DNA from: an uncultured Rubritalea sp.
GTDB lineage: Bacteria; Verrucomicrobiota; Verrucomicrobiia; Verrucomicrobiales; Akkermansiaceae
Direction of reading: 5' to 3'
NCBI GenBank assembly: GCA_937923145.1
Contig: CALAJT010000009.1
Location: 1 to 64,000 of the forward strand
Length of the DNA stretch: 64,000 nt
A program made the position numbers and the translations under genes. Below the pieces are notes generated by a model that did no database searches, was not told the DNA's origin, and was given only the letters and a program-made list of their open reading frames with translations. Below are positions 18,444 to 27,943 of the stretch, piece by piece. Position 1 is the first letter of the stretch; each line of letters starts with the position of its first letter.

Positions 18444-18555
18444 TTAAAAACACTATAATATCTCACCAATCCCATAAAAACTACAGACTAATGAAATAAA
18501 TGTGACTAATAGTGCCCAACCCTTGTCTATAAATATAACAAACTAGATAAGCACT

Positions 18556-18708
18556 ATGAACTTCCCAAAAATAACAATCAACTTCCCTACCCTCCTCCTT
18601 CCCAAGCCAGACATTACCTCCAACTTCCCCACCCTTCATCTCCCCAAAGAACACGCTACTAATGACTTTGAGAGTCTAACATTAGTAGACAACCACTCCC
18701 CTGAGTAG
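18556..18708 (+). CDS. Possible 50-residue peptide with an internal repeat
   Basis: An ATG at 18556 opens 50 codons ending in TAG at 18706-18708. The peptide contains two similar halves, INFPTLLLPKPDIT and SNFPTLHLPKEHAT, so it looks like an internally duplicated motif. There is no Shine-Dalgarno sequence and no recognisable family. The stretch 18444-18767 holds nothing else that I can identify. The repeat could also be non-coding. Confidence 0.25.
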   Translation: MNFPKITINFPTLLLPKPDITSNFPTLHLPKEHATNDFESLTLVDNHSPE

Positions 18709-18767
18709 CGCTATTTAAGGTTTTCAACTTATCTATTTGCATAGGCATCAATTGAAAAAGCACTATC

Positions 18768-18807
18768 AAAAAAGCCCCTATCTGCAGAATGCAGATAGGG
18801 GCTTTTT
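18768..18807. terminator. Bidirectional terminator beyond tsf
   Basis: A perfect stem, AAAAAAGCCCCTATCTGC (18768-18785) against its complement (18791-18807), encloses a 5-base loop. A-runs and T-runs flank both sides, so it can work in both directions. It lies 27 bases beyond the stop of tsf and most likely ends the rpsB-tsf transcript. Confidence 0.92.
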
Positions 18808-18833
18808 AAATATTTTGAAGTGAATCAGTATTA

Positions 18834-19697
18834 TTAGATACCGAAACGCTCATAGCGTTTGATAGCGAGTGTATCACCTAGATCCTTACCTTTAGCAGCA
18901 AGAAGTTTCTCGATGCTGATGTCTGGGTCTTTTACGAATGACTGCTCTGTGAGCACCTGCTCGCTGTAGAATTTGTTAATCTTACCGATGAGAATCTTGT
19001 CGATGATTGCCTCTGGCTTACCGTCAGCTAGAAGTTGCTTGCGGTTGATCTCGTTCTCTTCTTCAACTACAGAACCATCGATGTCGTCACGTGAAAGACC
19101 AGCTGGGTTAGCAGCTGCGATGTGAAGTGTGATGTCCTTGAGAAGCGTTGCGAAGCCTTCTTCAGAAGTTGTCGCTGCGTTTTCGCATGCTACTTCTAGA
19201 AGAACACCTACTTTACCACCCATGTGGATGTATGAAGCAACTGCGCCTGAACCTGAAACTTCGAAACGAGCTAGCTGAGAGATTTTGATGACTTCACCGA
19301 GTTCTGCGAACTTAGCTCCGAGTGCGTTCTCTACTGTGCCGTCACCGAAAGGAACTGCCTGAGCTTCTTCCGCTGTAGCTACACCACTGTTAGCGATAGC
19401 CTCTAGAAGTTCAGCGACCCATGCTTGGAACGCGTCATTCTTAGCTACGAAATCTGTCTCGCAGTTTACCACAGCGAGGATACCTGAAGTAGCGCCTTCT
19501 GCTACGTGAGTAGCTACGATGCCTTCAGATGTCTCACGGTCCGCACGGTCGCTACGCTTAGCTTCTCCCTTTTCGCGGAGTAGTTTAGCAGCAGCTTCGA
19601 GATCGCCGTTAGTTTCTGTTAGAGCTTTTTTGCAAGCCATCATGCCTGCACTTGTTTGTTTACGCAGTTCTGAAACTGCTGATGCTGTAATAGCCAT
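18834..19697 (-). CDS. tsf: Elongation factor Ts
   Basis: EF-Ts exchanges GDP for GTP on EF-Tu. The 287-residue protein begins with the UBA-like domain and the family signature LRKQTSAGMMACKKALTE, then has the core with the TDFVAKNDAF motif near residue 82 and a C-terminal coiled region with SFVKDPDISI. It lies 36 bases after rpsB and is cotranscribed with it, the usual order in bacteria. Confidence 0.98.
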   Translation of the reverse strand: MAITASAVSELRKQTSAGMMACKKALTETNGDLEAAAKLLREKGEAKRSDRADRETSEGIVATHVAEGATSGILAVVNCETDFVAKNDAFQAWVAELLEAIANSGVATAEEAQAVPFGDGTVENALGAKFAELGEVIKISQLARFEVSGSGAVASYIHMGGKVGVLLEVACENAATTSEEGFATLLKDITLHIAAANPAGLSRDDIDGSVVEEENEINRKQLLADGKPEAIIDKILIGKINKFYSEQVLTEQSFVKDPDISIEKLLAAKGKDLGDTLAIKRYERFGI

Positions 19698-19733
19698 AAT
19701 CTTTATTTAGTTATGTTATTTATATGAGGAAAA

Positions 19734-20453
19734 TTAAGCTTCTACTTTAGCTTCTACCTTAGCTTTTGCTTCTACCTTACCTGCCACTACTACTGAATCT
19801 ACGAGGTTCTGAAGGATGATGCGGATAGAGCGGATTGCGTCGTCGTTTCCTGGGATTGGGTAGTCAACTTTTGCTGGATCAGCATTTGAGTCAACGATAG
19901 CGATCACTGGGATGTTGAGGCGACGTGCTTCAGCTACTGCGATTGTCTCACGAGCTGAGTCTACGATTACGATAGCGTCAGGGAGTTTCTCCATGCCGCG
20001 GATACCGTCAAGGTTACGGAAAAGTTTACCACGCTCACGTCCGAGAGCTGCGAGTTCCTTCTTTGACATAGCTTTGTATTCAGGCTGCTTCTCGATGTCC
20101 TCAAGATACTTAAGACGCTCTACTGAACGACGAATAGTAGTGAGGTTAGTAAGAGTGCCACCCAACCAACGGTGATTAACGAAGAATTGACCAGCTGCTT
20201 CTGCTGCTTCCTTCACTGCGTCTTGTGCTTGGCGCTTACATCCTACGAAGAGGACTTTCTTGCCTTTGCCAGCGATGTCTGAGAGATAAGCTGATGCTTT
20301 ATCGAGACACTGCACAGTTTTCTCTAGATCTATGATGTAAATCCCACCCTTATCCTTCATGAGGTAAGGCTTCATTTTTGGATTCCATTTGCGAGTCTGG
20401 TGTCCGTAATGAACTCCAGCGTCTACCATTTCTTTAATTAGTTCGTTAATCAT
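19734..20453 (-). CDS. rpsB: 30S ribosomal protein S2
   Basis: S2 is a late-assembling protein of the small subunit. The 239-residue sequence has the family landmarks [29 protein letters not shown] and [13 protein letters not shown] short Lys/Ala/Glu/Val repeat tail (residues about 224-239) follows the conserved part. It heads the rpsB-tsf operon. A structured leader may lie upstream. Confidence 0.98.
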   Translation of the reverse strand: MINELIKEMVDAGVHYGHQTRKWNPKMKPYLMKDKGGIYIIDLEKTVQCLDKASAYLSDIAGKGKKVLFVGCKRQAQDAVKEAAEAAGQFFVNHRWLGGTLTNLTTIRRSVERLKYLEDIEKQPEYKAMSKKELAALGRERGKLFRNLDGIRGMEKLPDAIVIVDSARETIAVAEARRLNIPVIAIVDSNADPAKVDYPIPGNDDAIRSIRIILQNLVDSVVVAGKVEAKAKVEAKVEA

Positions 20454-20504
20454 TATATATGTGTCGCTTACCTTAATTCAGATAAGCATTTGTTGTGAGT
20501 AGTC

Positions 20505-20557
20505 CCACCGCATTTAGGGTCCACGCTAGTCAGTTCTTCTCATAGTTTTTGCGGTGG
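20505..20557 (-). promoter_or_regulatory. Possible rpsB leader structure
   Basis: CCACCGCA (20505-20512) is the exact complement of TGCGGTGG (20550-20557), giving an 8-bp stem 52-104 bases upstream of the rpsB start. Many bacteria autoregulate rpsB through a structured leader bound by S2, so a similar role is possible. A weak promoter-like TTGTCA followed by TAAGGA lies further upstream on the minus strand (about 20580-20610). Confidence 0.35.
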
Positions 20558-20619
20558 CTATGAACAAGCGCGCGCGTCCTTAACCCATTTAGAGCAAATT
20601 GACAAGGTTATGTTTGGAT

Positions 20620-20920
20620 TTATTTACGGTGAATCCCTAAGTCAGGAGGTCTCTTTTGACGAGACACAACCAAAATCCTCAAATTACTCGGATCAATCAC
20701 TCTGTAAACAATCACATACGAGAAATTTTTCATACGCCCTTTCCTTTTTTCTGAGCCCTTGTTTACAGGAGGCCATCGTAGTGGATTTCGTTTAATAGAC
20801 TCTGCAGTAGTAAATTGATTCTGAAAAGAATCTGTCCCCTAACAAATAAGCACATTCGTCATGATAATCACAGATCTTGCTAACCTCTGCCTGAACTAAC
20901 TTATTATAAGTAAGGTTCAT
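20620..20920 (-). pseudogene. RelE/ParE-type toxin broken by a one-base frameshift
   Basis: The start codon overlaps the antitoxin stop (ATGA at 20920-20917). The first frame reads MNLTYNKLVQAEVSKICDYH and onward to GDRFF and then stops after about 43 codons. A shift of one base in the TTTT run at about 20824-20827 restores a typical toxin ending: QNQFTTAESIKRNP, then KNFSYVIVYRVID and LRILVVSRQKRPPDL. The total of 301 bases is 100 codons plus one extra base, which agrees with a single inserted T. The core toxin features (the Pro before the basic stretch, FSYVIVYR, and the final R-R-P) are all present across both frames. The product as read is truncated. Confidence 0.8.
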
Positions 20921-21147
20921 GCTAATCGCTTTATACGATCAGCAAATGAATTAGAAAACTCCTCTTCGGTAAACGTGTTTTCATTATTTGAGTCCATCGC
21001 TTTGTCCCTTCTTTCAGTTTCCATAAGCAACTCATGATCGTTTACAGAATCCTCGGATGGAATACTCTCCAATATTTGTAGCGCGACTACGGCTCTATCT
21101 GAAACATTAAGGCTAAGAACCCACTTAATTAACTTTACCTTAATCAT
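20917..21147 (-). CDS. Antitoxin, putative addiction-module component
   Basis: The 76-residue acidic protein has the layout of the addiction-module component family (TIGR02574-like): a helix with VSDRAVVALQILESIPSED, then an ELLMETERRDKAMDS segment, and a closing FTEEEFSNSFADRIKR helix. This family pairs with RelE/ParE toxins and neutralises them. Its stop overlaps the start of the toxin frame by 4 bases, the usual coupled arrangement. Because the toxin is frameshifted, the antitoxin may now be an orphan. Confidence 0.7.
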   Translation of the reverse strand: MIKVKLIKWVLSLNVSDRAVVALQILESIPSEDSVNDHELLMETERRDKAMDSNNENTFTEEEFSNSFADRIKRLA

Positions 21148-21203
21148 ATATACATACTATCAAGAACTCAAAAGAAGTCGAATAAACCACCCTTCCCAAT
21201 AGC

Positions 21204-22037
21204 TCAGATTCTTCCCTGATCTTCATTCCTAGCTTTATTCCATTCTTCATCCATCTGCTCCATCGTTGCATCTGTGAGTGAAACTCCTTTCGCCTTGAGC
21301 CTAGATTCAAGTTTACCAAACCGATCTAAAAATTTACGATTGGTTCTATCTACCGCGACTTCTGGATTTACTCCCAGCTTACGCGCTACGTTTACAGTGA
21401 CGAATAGTAAGTCCCCTATCTCAGCTTCGAGTTCATCAGGAACCACTCCGCCTTCTTGATAATTTTCAAATGCTTCCTCTACTTCTGCTAGCTCTTCTTT
21501 GACTTTTTCTAAAATGGATTTTGCGTCCTTCCAATCGAAGCCTACTTTGCCGGCTTTCTTCTGAAGTTTAGCCGCCTTTAGCATAGCAGGCAGACCATCG
21601 CCGACACCATGGAGATATGGTTTTTCTTCGCTCCCCTTTTCTTGGCGTTTTATCGCATCCCATTGATTTAAAACTCCATCTGTTCCTTCTACCACACTAT
21701 CACCAAAGACGTGTGGATGGCGGCGAATTAGTTTTTCGCAGATACCGTTAGCTACAGAGTTCATATCATACCTACCAGTTTCTTGCGCTAGTTCGGAATG
21801 AAACACTACCTGTAGCAATAAATCGCCCAGCTCTTCTTCAAGGTGTGGATGGTCTTCGCGTTTGATAGCATCGACAACCTCATATGCTTCCTCTATTAAA
21901 CAAGACACAAGGCTCTCATGCGTCTGCTCAGCATCCCACGGACAACCACCAGGCGCACGGAGTCGGTGCATGATTGCCTTTAAGCGCTCCACCTGCATTT
22001 CAGGTGTAGAGCATTCCATCATTTCTTGATCAGTCAT
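21204..22037 (-). CDS. mazG: Nucleoside triphosphate pyrophosphohydrolase MazG
   Basis: MazG hydrolyses NTPs to NMP and pyrophosphate and can lower ppGpp signalling and remove damaged nucleotides. The protein has two MazG domains. The first, near residues 15-110, has LRAPGGCPWDAEQTHESL and the metal-binding EEAYEVVDAI and EELGDLLLQVVFH motifs. The second, near 150-235, has VKEELAEVEEAF and EAEIGDLLFVTVN. I chose ATG 22037 (MTDQEMM) over an upstream ATG at 22073. This start overlaps the upstream rhomboid stop by 8 bases and gives 277 residues, close to the family norm. Confidence 0.94.
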   Translation of the reverse strand: MTDQEMMECSTPEMQVERLKAIMHRLRAPGGCPWDAEQTHESLVSCLIEEAYEVVDAIKREDHPHLEEELGDLLLQVVFHSELAQETGRYDMNSVANGICEKLIRRHPHVFGDSVVEGTDGVLNQWDAIKRQEKGSEEKPYLHGVGDGLPAMLKAAKLQKKAGKVGFDWKDAKSILEKVKEELAEVEEAFENYQEGGVVPDELEAEIGDLLFVTVNVARKLGVNPEVAVDRTNRKFLDRFGKLESRLKAKGVSLTDATMEQMDEEWNKARNEDQGRI

Positions 22038-22911
22038 TGTTCGCTGCAAATTTAAGTATTTCCTTTTCCTCATCGGTGAGGTTGCCGATTCCCTCTGAGG
22101 AAACTTTATCTAAAATTCTATTCACTTCTTCCTCACGTTTATTCACGCTCATTTTGAGTAAGGTGCGCGGCTTTATACCTGATTTTTTCTTGGCTGGTTT
22201 ACGTTTAAGCTTCGAGTTTTTTTTCTGAGGAACCTTCTTTTGCTTATTACTTTTTCCTATGTCTAACAGACTTACTTTTCTCATGCAAAAATAAGCAACT
22301 GCTACGCCACTCAGATGTGCTAAGCTTACTGCTGGGTCTAAGCGCTGAGCGATTGACATGATGACGATGAAACCTACTAAAAAGAGAGCCAAGTTTTTCA
22401 ATTTCACAGACATAGGAGGCAACATCATCTGCACTTGCTGCTCTGGATATAAGAGTCCTGCTGCTACTACTAGACCAATCGTCATACTACTAGCTCCAGT
22501 GAGAGCTATTCCTCCCGGATTTATAAGTCTCATCAGTATGAAAACCAATGCACCCGCGAGAACACAATAGCTCACAAATACAGCAAATCGTCTTGAACCT
22601 ATCGACTGCTCTACCAAACGTCCAAAAGAGTAAAGGATCATCAAACCAAACAGCCAAGAGATCACATTAACATCCACAAGTGAATAACTCACCCATCGCC
22701 AAATCTCATAAAACTCACCTACTCCAAGAGCAAAAAATGGCTTCAATCTCCCAGAACTATTAGCGCCTGCTACATCTAGTAAGAATACCACTGCAATGAC
22801 AATCATCAGCCACTTCGTCACTGGAGCGCCGAAAAAGCGGGAGCTATTTCTCTGGGAATACTGTCTCATAGGATATGCCAAATTCATACACCCCACTAAA
22901 TACCATAGCAA
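22030..22911 (-). CDS. Rhomboid-like intramembrane protein with a C-terminal DUF6576-type tail
   Basis: Rhomboids are intramembrane serine proteases. This protein has six hydrophobic segments between about residues 33 and 222, a GASSM motif (candidate serine, about residue 151) and AHLSG (candidate histidine, about 204). A Lys-rich linker follows (about 227-255), and then the EEEVNRILDKVSSEGIGNLT segment typical of the tail found in rhomboids of this phylum. The start is uncertain: ATG 22911 opens the frame, but ATG 22869 (MRQYSQRN) is more likely because it places the first helix normally. Its end overlaps mazG. Confidence 0.85.
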   Translation of the reverse strand: MLWYLVGCMNLAYPMRQYSQRNSSRFFGAPVTKWLMIVIAVVFLLDVAGANSSGRLKPFFALGVGEFYEIWRWVSYSLVDVNVISWLFGLMILYSFGRLVEQSIGSRRFAVFVSYCVLAGALVFILMRLINPGGIALTGASSMTIGLVVAAGLLYPEQQVQMMLPPMSVKLKNLALFLVGFIVIMSIAQRLDPAVSLAHLSGVAVAYFCMRKVSLLDIGKSNKQKKVPQKKNSKLKRKPAKKKSGIKPRTLLKMSVNKREEEVNRILDKVSSEGIGNLTDEEKEILKFAANND

Positions 22912-23046
22912 CTAATAACCAGCCTATACCTGGGAAATCTTTTTCTCTTTTGCTCGCCAAATTTTAGACCCATGGCTCAACATATGAATTTTTTTACAAG
23001 AAACCACCAGATTGGCTGATAACGATGAGTTTAATAGAGTAAAAGC

Positions 23047-24039
23047 CTAATTCCCCTCTCCATCATTATCATTATCATTATCACTTTCGCTAGTATTCAT
23101 CTCTAACTCAATAAGAGACTTAAAGTCATTAGTCCATTTTAGAGATTTTTTGTGATTAACATTATGACCTAGATGGATGAGCATATTAGTAGCGGCTTGC
23201 TTTTGATCGCCTGCCTCATAACACTCCATTTCTTGGATCCACAATAGTTCTGGGTATTGCTCCTCCTTCCATTTCATGAATCCTGCTGGCAGTTCATCAC
23301 GCTTCTTACCTACTCTGCCAGACTTTGGCTTTTCACCCCAGTTTTTTAATATCAGCCCCTCGTGCTCGATACGCTTTCTCCATGCTCTACGGAGTTTTGT
23401 GATTGATTGCGGATTACGCAATGATGGGAATACGAGCTTATCGTATATCTCCTTAATTTCCAGAGGAGACTTAGGCCAGTCTCTAGCCTTGAGACCGTTA
23501 ATATTATAGGCTTTCGCATATACAGAGCTGAGCACATCTTGTTTTAAAATATTATGATGAGACTCAAGAGTCTCGTGATCTTCCATGATAGCATCCACTT
23601 TTCCTAGCGCTTCACGAGCTAATGTTTGAATTTCATCTGGCTTTGCAGAAGCCTCCACAGTTAGTAGCAGCCAATTCAGCTGATGCTGCAGTGCACGGCG
23701 GAACTCTAATGTATTCTGAGTATCCTTGTGCTGACGCTTCCATTCTCTAAATTCTTGTGATGAGCGCTTCTGATCATCGAAATTCGCTTTTTCAACGCAT
23801 TTCACATAGAGATCATGTGCCGCAACGTCACTTTTCACCGCTGCTCGAAATGCCTTCATCGCCACTTCAAAACGATCTTTAGAAGACTTCTCAGCACCCT
23901 CTCTAATCTCTGTCAGTTTCTTCAGTAAGATTTTTCTCTCTGCAAGAGTTAGAATATCAGGCAGGGCTGAACTGGATGTAGCCATAGTGATGAGAAGAAT
24001 AAAGCTCAAAAACCTCGGCAATGTAATACAGACTTTCAT
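23047..24039 (-). CDS. Secreted helical protein of unknown function
   Basis: This 330-residue protein starts with a signal peptide (hydrophobic residues 7-24, then SSALPDILT). The mature part is rich in charged residues and is likely mostly helical. It ends in an acidic Asp/Asn/Glu run (SESDNDNDNDGEGN). I recognise no family. The direct neighbours are the rhomboid-mazG pair on the same strand and fusA divergent; there is no operon partner. Confidence 0.7.
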   Translation of the reverse strand: MKVCITLPRFLSFILLITMATSSSALPDILTLAERKILLKKLTEIREGAEKSSKDRFEVAMKAFRAAVKSDVAAHDLYVKCVEKANFDDQKRSSQEFREWKRQHKDTQNTLEFRRALQHQLNWLLLTVEASAKPDEIQTLAREALGKVDAIMEDHETLESHHNILKQDVLSSVYAKAYNINGLKARDWPKSPLEIKEIYDKLVFPSLRNPQSITKLRRAWRKRIEHEGLILKNWGEKPKSGRVGKKRDELPAGFMKWKEEQYPELLWIQEMECYEAGDQKQAATNMLIHLGHNVNHKKSLKWTNDFKSLIELEMNTSESDNDNDNDGEGN

Positions 24040-24213
24040 AGATAAATTTCTAGCCTTACATTTGAATCAGCTCAATCTAAATCCTCTTCTAATAGCATAA
24101 AACTAGTTAATTTGAAAAAAACTCACAGAAGGATTGCCAAACGTAGTTTTCCCTCGTATAGAACCGCATCATTTTACGCCTCAATAGGCAACAAACAAAA
24201 CAAGTAAACTATT

Positions 24214-26298
24214 ATGTCTGATCTCAGCAAATACAGAAACATTGGAATCTTCGCCCACGTGGACGCAGGCAAGACCACCACCACAGAGCGTATCCTTAAA
24301 CTCACTGGTAAGGTGCACAAAACTGGTGAAGTTCACGATGGTGAAGCCACCACTGACTTCATGGAACAAGAGCAGGAGCGTGGTATCACGATTCAATCTG
24401 CGGCTACTTCATGTTTCTGGGACGATCACCGTTTCAACATCATCGATACTCCAGGACACGTTGACTTCACAGTAGAAGTTTATCGTTCACTTAAGGTTCT
24501 CGACGGTGGCGTAGGTGTATTCTGTGCTTCAGGCGGAGTTGAGCCTCAGTCAGAGACTAACTGGCGTTATGCTAACGAATCTAAAGTTGCACGTGTTATT
24601 TTCATCAACAAGATGGATCGTGTTGGCGCTAGCTTCCTAGGAGTTGTAGACCAGATCAAGAACATCCTTGCAGCTAAGCCACTCATCATGGTTCTTCCTA
24701 TCGGAGCTGAGAACGACCTCAAAGGAGTCGTTGATCTTCTCACTATGAAAGCATGGGTATGGGACGATTCAGGTCTTCCAGAGAACTACGAGATCTTAGA
24801 CATACCAGCTGACATGGCTGATGAGTGTGCAAAATACCGCGCAGAAATGATCGAGACTGCTGTAGAGCAAGACGACGAGCTAATGATGGAATACCTAGAA
24901 GGCAACGAGCCATCTATAGATGATCTTAAGAAGTGCATCCGTAAAGGAACTATCGCACTCGACTTCTTCCCTACATACTGTGGATCAGCATTCAAAAACA
25001 AAGGTATCCAGAACGTCCTCAACGCTGTTGTTGACTTCCTACCATCACCTACTGAAGTTCCACCTCAGCCAGAAGTGGATGAAGAAGGAACTGAGACTGG
25101 TGAATTTGCTATCGTTTCTGCTGACAAGCCACTCCGTGCACTTGCATTCAAAATCATGGATGACAAATACGGAGCACTTACATTCACACGTATCTACTCA
25201 GGTATCCTTAAAAAAGGTGACACTATCCTCAACACATTTACAGGTAAAACTGAGCGTGTAGGACGTCTCGTAGAGATGCACGCTGATGACCGTATTGAGC
25301 TTGATCAAGCACAAGCTGGTGACATCATCGCGCTTGTAGGTCTTAAGAACGTTCAGACTGGTCACACACTCTGTGATCCTATGCACCCTGCTACTCTTGA
25401 GCCTATGGTATTCCCTGAGCCAGTGATCTCCATCGCTGTTGCTCCTATCGATAAAGCAAACGCTGAGAAACTTGGCACAGCTATTGGTAAGATGGTTAAG
25501 GAAGATCCTACATTCATCGTAGAAACTGACGAAGACTCAGGCGAGACTATCCTTAAAGGAATGGGTGAACTTCACCTCGACATTAAGGTAGACATTCTCA
25601 AGAGAACTCATGGTGTAGAAGTAACTGTAGGTGCACCACAGGTGGCATACAGAGAGACTATCACTAAGACTATCTCAGACAGCTACACTCACAAGAAGCA
25701 GTCTGGTGGTTCTGGTCAGTATGGTAAGATCGACTACACTATCGAGCCAGGTGAGCCAAACTCAGGCTTCGAATTCGAAGCAACTGTAGTTGGTGGAAGT
25801 GTTCCTAAGGAATTCTGGCCAGCAATTAAGAAAGGTTTCGAAACTTCAATGGTAAAAGGTGTTCTTGCAGGATACCCACTACTTGACGTTAAAGTAACAC
25901 TTACAGATGGTGGACAGCACGCTGTTGACTCATCTGCTGTAGCATTCGAAATCGCTGCTAGAGGTGGATATCGTCAGACTATCCCTAAAGCTGGACCACA
26001 GATCCTAGAGCCTATCATGAAGCTCGACGTATTCACTCCTGAAGATCACGTAGGTGATGTGATCGGTGACCTTAACCGTCGTAGAGGAATGATCCAGGCA
26101 CAGGAGACTACACCTACTGGTGTTCGCATCAAGGCAGAAGCTTCTCTCTCAGAGATGTTCGGATACATCGGTGACCTTAGAACAATGACATCAGGTCGTG
26201 GACAGTTCTCTATGGAGTTCTCACACTACGCAGCATGTCCTAAGAACATCGCTGACCAAGTCATCAAAGAAGCTGCCGAGCGCGATGCTGCTAAGTAA
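24214..26298 (+). CDS. fusA: Elongation factor G
   Basis: EF-G is the GTPase that drives translocation on the ribosome. The 694-residue protein has all five domains. The G domain shows [18 protein letters not shown] (P-loop), [17 protein letters not shown] (switch I), DTPGHVDF and NKMDRVG. Domain IV shows YRETITKTI and the conserved GGGQ-like [10 protein letters not shown] tip. The length fits the family. It stands alone with its own terminator, not in the str operon with rpsL, rpsG and tuf. Confidence 0.98.
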   Translation: MSDLSKYRNIGIFAHVDAGKTTTTERILKLTGKVHKTGEVHDGEATTDFMEQEQERGITIQSAATSCFWDDHRFNIIDTPGHVDFTVEVYRSLKVLDGGVGVFCASGGVEPQSETNWRYANESKVARVIFINKMDRVGASFLGVVDQIKNILAAKPLIMVLPIGAENDLKGVVDLLTMKAWVWDDSGLPENYEILDIPADMADECAKYRAEMIETAVEQDDELMMEYLEGNEPSIDDLKKCIRKGTIALDFFPTYCGSAFKNKGIQNVLNAVVDFLPSPTEVPPQPEVDEEGTETGEFAIVSADKPLRALAFKIMDDKYGALTFTRIYSGILKKGDTILNTFTGKTERVGRLVEMHADDRIELDQAQAGDIIALVGLKNVQTGHTLCDPMHPATLEPMVFPEPVISIAVAPIDKANAEKLGTAIGKMVKEDPTFIVETDEDSGETILKGMGELHLDIKVDILKRTHGVEVTVGAPQVAYRETITKTISDSYTHKKQSGGSGQYGKIDYTIEPGEPNSGFEFEATVVGGSVPKEFWPAIKKGFETSMVKGVLAGYPLLDVKVTLTDGGQHAVDSSAVAFEIAARGGYRQTIPKAGPQILEPIMKLDVFTPEDHVGDVIGDLNRRRGMIQAQETTPTGVRIKAEASLSEMFGYIGDLRTMTSGRGQFSMEFSHYAACPKNIADQVIKEAAERDAAK

Positions 26299-26345
26299 GC
26301 TTTAAAGTGACGGAGGTTTCCAACCTCCTAGTCAAACAAATTACT

Positions 26346-26382
26346 AAGCCGTTTTGGATCACTCCAAAACGGCTTTTTTACG
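26346..26382 (+). terminator. Terminator after fusA
   Basis: AAGCCGTTTTGG (26346-26357) pairs with CCAAAACGGCTT (26363-26374), followed by TTTTTA. A second shorter hairpin (GGAGGTTTCCAACCTCC at about 26311-26327) lies between this and the fusA stop. Confidence 0.93.
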
Positions 26383-26443
26383 CCTATTTTAGCACCAAAA
26401 ACAACAAATCATAACCCATTCATAAAAAACTACTTGTGAATTC

Positions 26444-26627
26444 CAATTTAAATATAGCTGGAACTCTACTTTAAAAATAGCGGGATTTAAATATACACTA
26501 TAGCTACACTATAAATATAAAAATAGCAGGACTACTAATATAATTATAGCGATCATTCTATTTTAAAAATAGCGGGATTAATAATTTGACTTTAGCGAGT
26601 AATCTAGTTTAAATATAGCTGGAGATA
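26444..26627 (+). repeat. Eight imperfect repeats with an exact 23-bp period upstream of a DUF4143 ATPase gene
   Basis: TAGC occurs at 26455, 26478, 26501, 26524, 26547, 26570, 26593 and 26616, seven equal steps of 23 bases. Taking each unit as 11 + TAGC + 8 bases, the eight units are invariant at unit positions 2 (A), 8 (A) and 12-15 (TAGC). The commonest unit reads TANTTTAAAWA, then TAGC, then KGGA, with little conservation after that. Units 1, 2, 6 and 8 are closest to this; 3, 5 and 7 are the most divergent. There are no spacers, so it is not a CRISPR. The array ends 17 bases before the ATG of the ATPase gene and starts about 60 bases after the fusA terminator. Likely roles are a set of protein-binding sites or iterons overlapping the promoter. 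Confidence 0.9.
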
Positions 26628-26644
26628 AATATCCGTAAAATTCG

Positions 26645-27898
26645 ATGGAACACACTCGCTGGCAAGAACAAAGCATCATCCAAGCACTCGCACACAGGCG
26701 CATCATCCTACTAGCGGGAGCTCGTCAGTGCGGGAAAACCACTCTAGCCAAACAGCTCGGAATCACTCTCACTAAAAGCCCATCTGCATCAGATCCTATC
26801 TACTACACTCTGGATGATGTCACTCTGCTCGATGCCGCACTTCTGGACCCCAAAGGATTTGTCAGCCACGGTGATGAACTCATGATTATAGATGAAGTCC
26901 AGCGGGCGCCTCGACTACTCTTATCTATCAAACAAAGCGTCGATGAAAATACCGCCATGGGCAGATACCTGCTCACAGGTTCAGCGAACATTCAGGCTCT
27001 CCCTAGCGTCAGTGAATCACTAGCTGGCAGAGTCCGCAAGATAGCACTTAAGCCACTCGCACAGGGAGAAATAATGGGAACTAAACCAGACTTCCTCCGC
27101 AATGCACTGCAGCAGAAATTTACTAAAACTAAAAGCAACTACAGCAAAGACGACTACCTAGATCTCGCCTTCAAAGGTGGCTACCCAGAAGCTCTAGTCA
27201 CTAAAAACATCAAAGATCGCAAACGCTGGCACCATGATTATATCAACGCTATACTAGACAGAGACCTTAAGGATATAGCTCAGATCAGACGTAAGGACAG
27301 TATACGCAAACTAGTAGAAGTTCTCGCTGCTTGGTCATCTAAATACATGGACATTTCTAGTATTGGTCAGATGCTCTCCATCACTAGACCTACGGTAGAA
27401 AGCTACATCAATGCCCTCGAAGCTCTCTTCATCATCGACCGTATCCCTGCATGGCACAGCACGGATTACGATCGAGTCAGCAAGCAAGAAAAGATGTTCT
27501 TAGTCGACACAGGACTCATCACCTCCATGCTAGGATGGACCCCTGAGAAAGTGCGTTTAGATGGTTCACTCAATGGTAAGCTCATCGAAAGCTACGTCTA
27601 CAACCAGCTCATCGCCATTCTAACTGCAGACGATGATGAATACGAACTTTACCATTACCGCGACCGTGAGAAACGTGAAGTAGACTTTATCATCCAGCAC
27701 GAAGACGGTAGTATATTAGGTATCGAAGTAAAAGCTGGCTCAGCTGTCAGCAAAGACTCCTTTAAACACTTGAAATGGTTCCGAGATAGAATGGCAAAAG
27801 AGAATCCATTCACAGGCATCGTCCTCTATACAGGAGAGCACACTGTCCCCTTTGGAGAAGGCATGTGGGCAGTGCCGATCAGTGCTATGTGGTCTTAA
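26645..27898 (+). CDS. AAA family ATPase with DUF4143 domain
   Basis: The 417-residue protein has a P-loop, GARQCGKT (residues 25-32, Lys31), a Walker B-like LMIIDEVQ near residue 80 and LLTGSAN near residue 110, all in the AAA_14-type domain. The second half is the DUF4143 domain, with a winged-helix-like middle and a closing segment REVDFIIQHEDG...GIEVKAG whose D-x(n)-ExK spacing recalls PD-(D/E)XK nucleases. The family is widespread, but its cellular role is not settled. The gene stands alone downstream of fusA and directly follows the 23-bp repeat array, which suggests that the array controls it or is bound by its product. Confidence 0.92.
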   Translation: MEHTRWQEQSIIQALAHRRIILLAGARQCGKTTLAKQLGITLTKSPSASDPIYYTLDDVTLLDAALLDPKGFVSHGDELMIIDEVQRAPRLLLSIKQSVDENTAMGRYLLTGSANIQALPSVSESLAGRVRKIALKPLAQGEIMGTKPDFLRNALQQKFTKTKSNYSKDDYLDLAFKGGYPEALVTKNIKDRKRWHHDYINAILDRDLKDIAQIRRKDSIRKLVEVLAAWSSKYMDISSIGQMLSITRPTVESYINALEALFIIDRIPAWHSTDYDRVSKQEKMFLVDTGLITSMLGWTPEKVRLDGSLNGKLIESYVYNQLIAILTADDDEYELYHYRDREKREVDFIIQHEDGSILGIEVKAGSAVSKDSFKHLKWFRDRMAKENPFTGIVLYTGEHTVPFGEGMWAVPISAMWS

Positions 27899-27943
27899 AA
27901 CTGCTAGCTTGACTAATCATCCTACAAAGCGGTCAATACTTAC

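Noticed and set aside
20610-20795. Plus-strand frame of 61 codons
   Set aside because: It is antisense to the broken RelE/ParE-type toxin, whose motifs fit the minus strand.
26444-26627. Regular repeats as a CRISPR array
   Set aside because: The repeats are directly adjacent with a 23-bp period, without unique spacers, and no cas gene is near.
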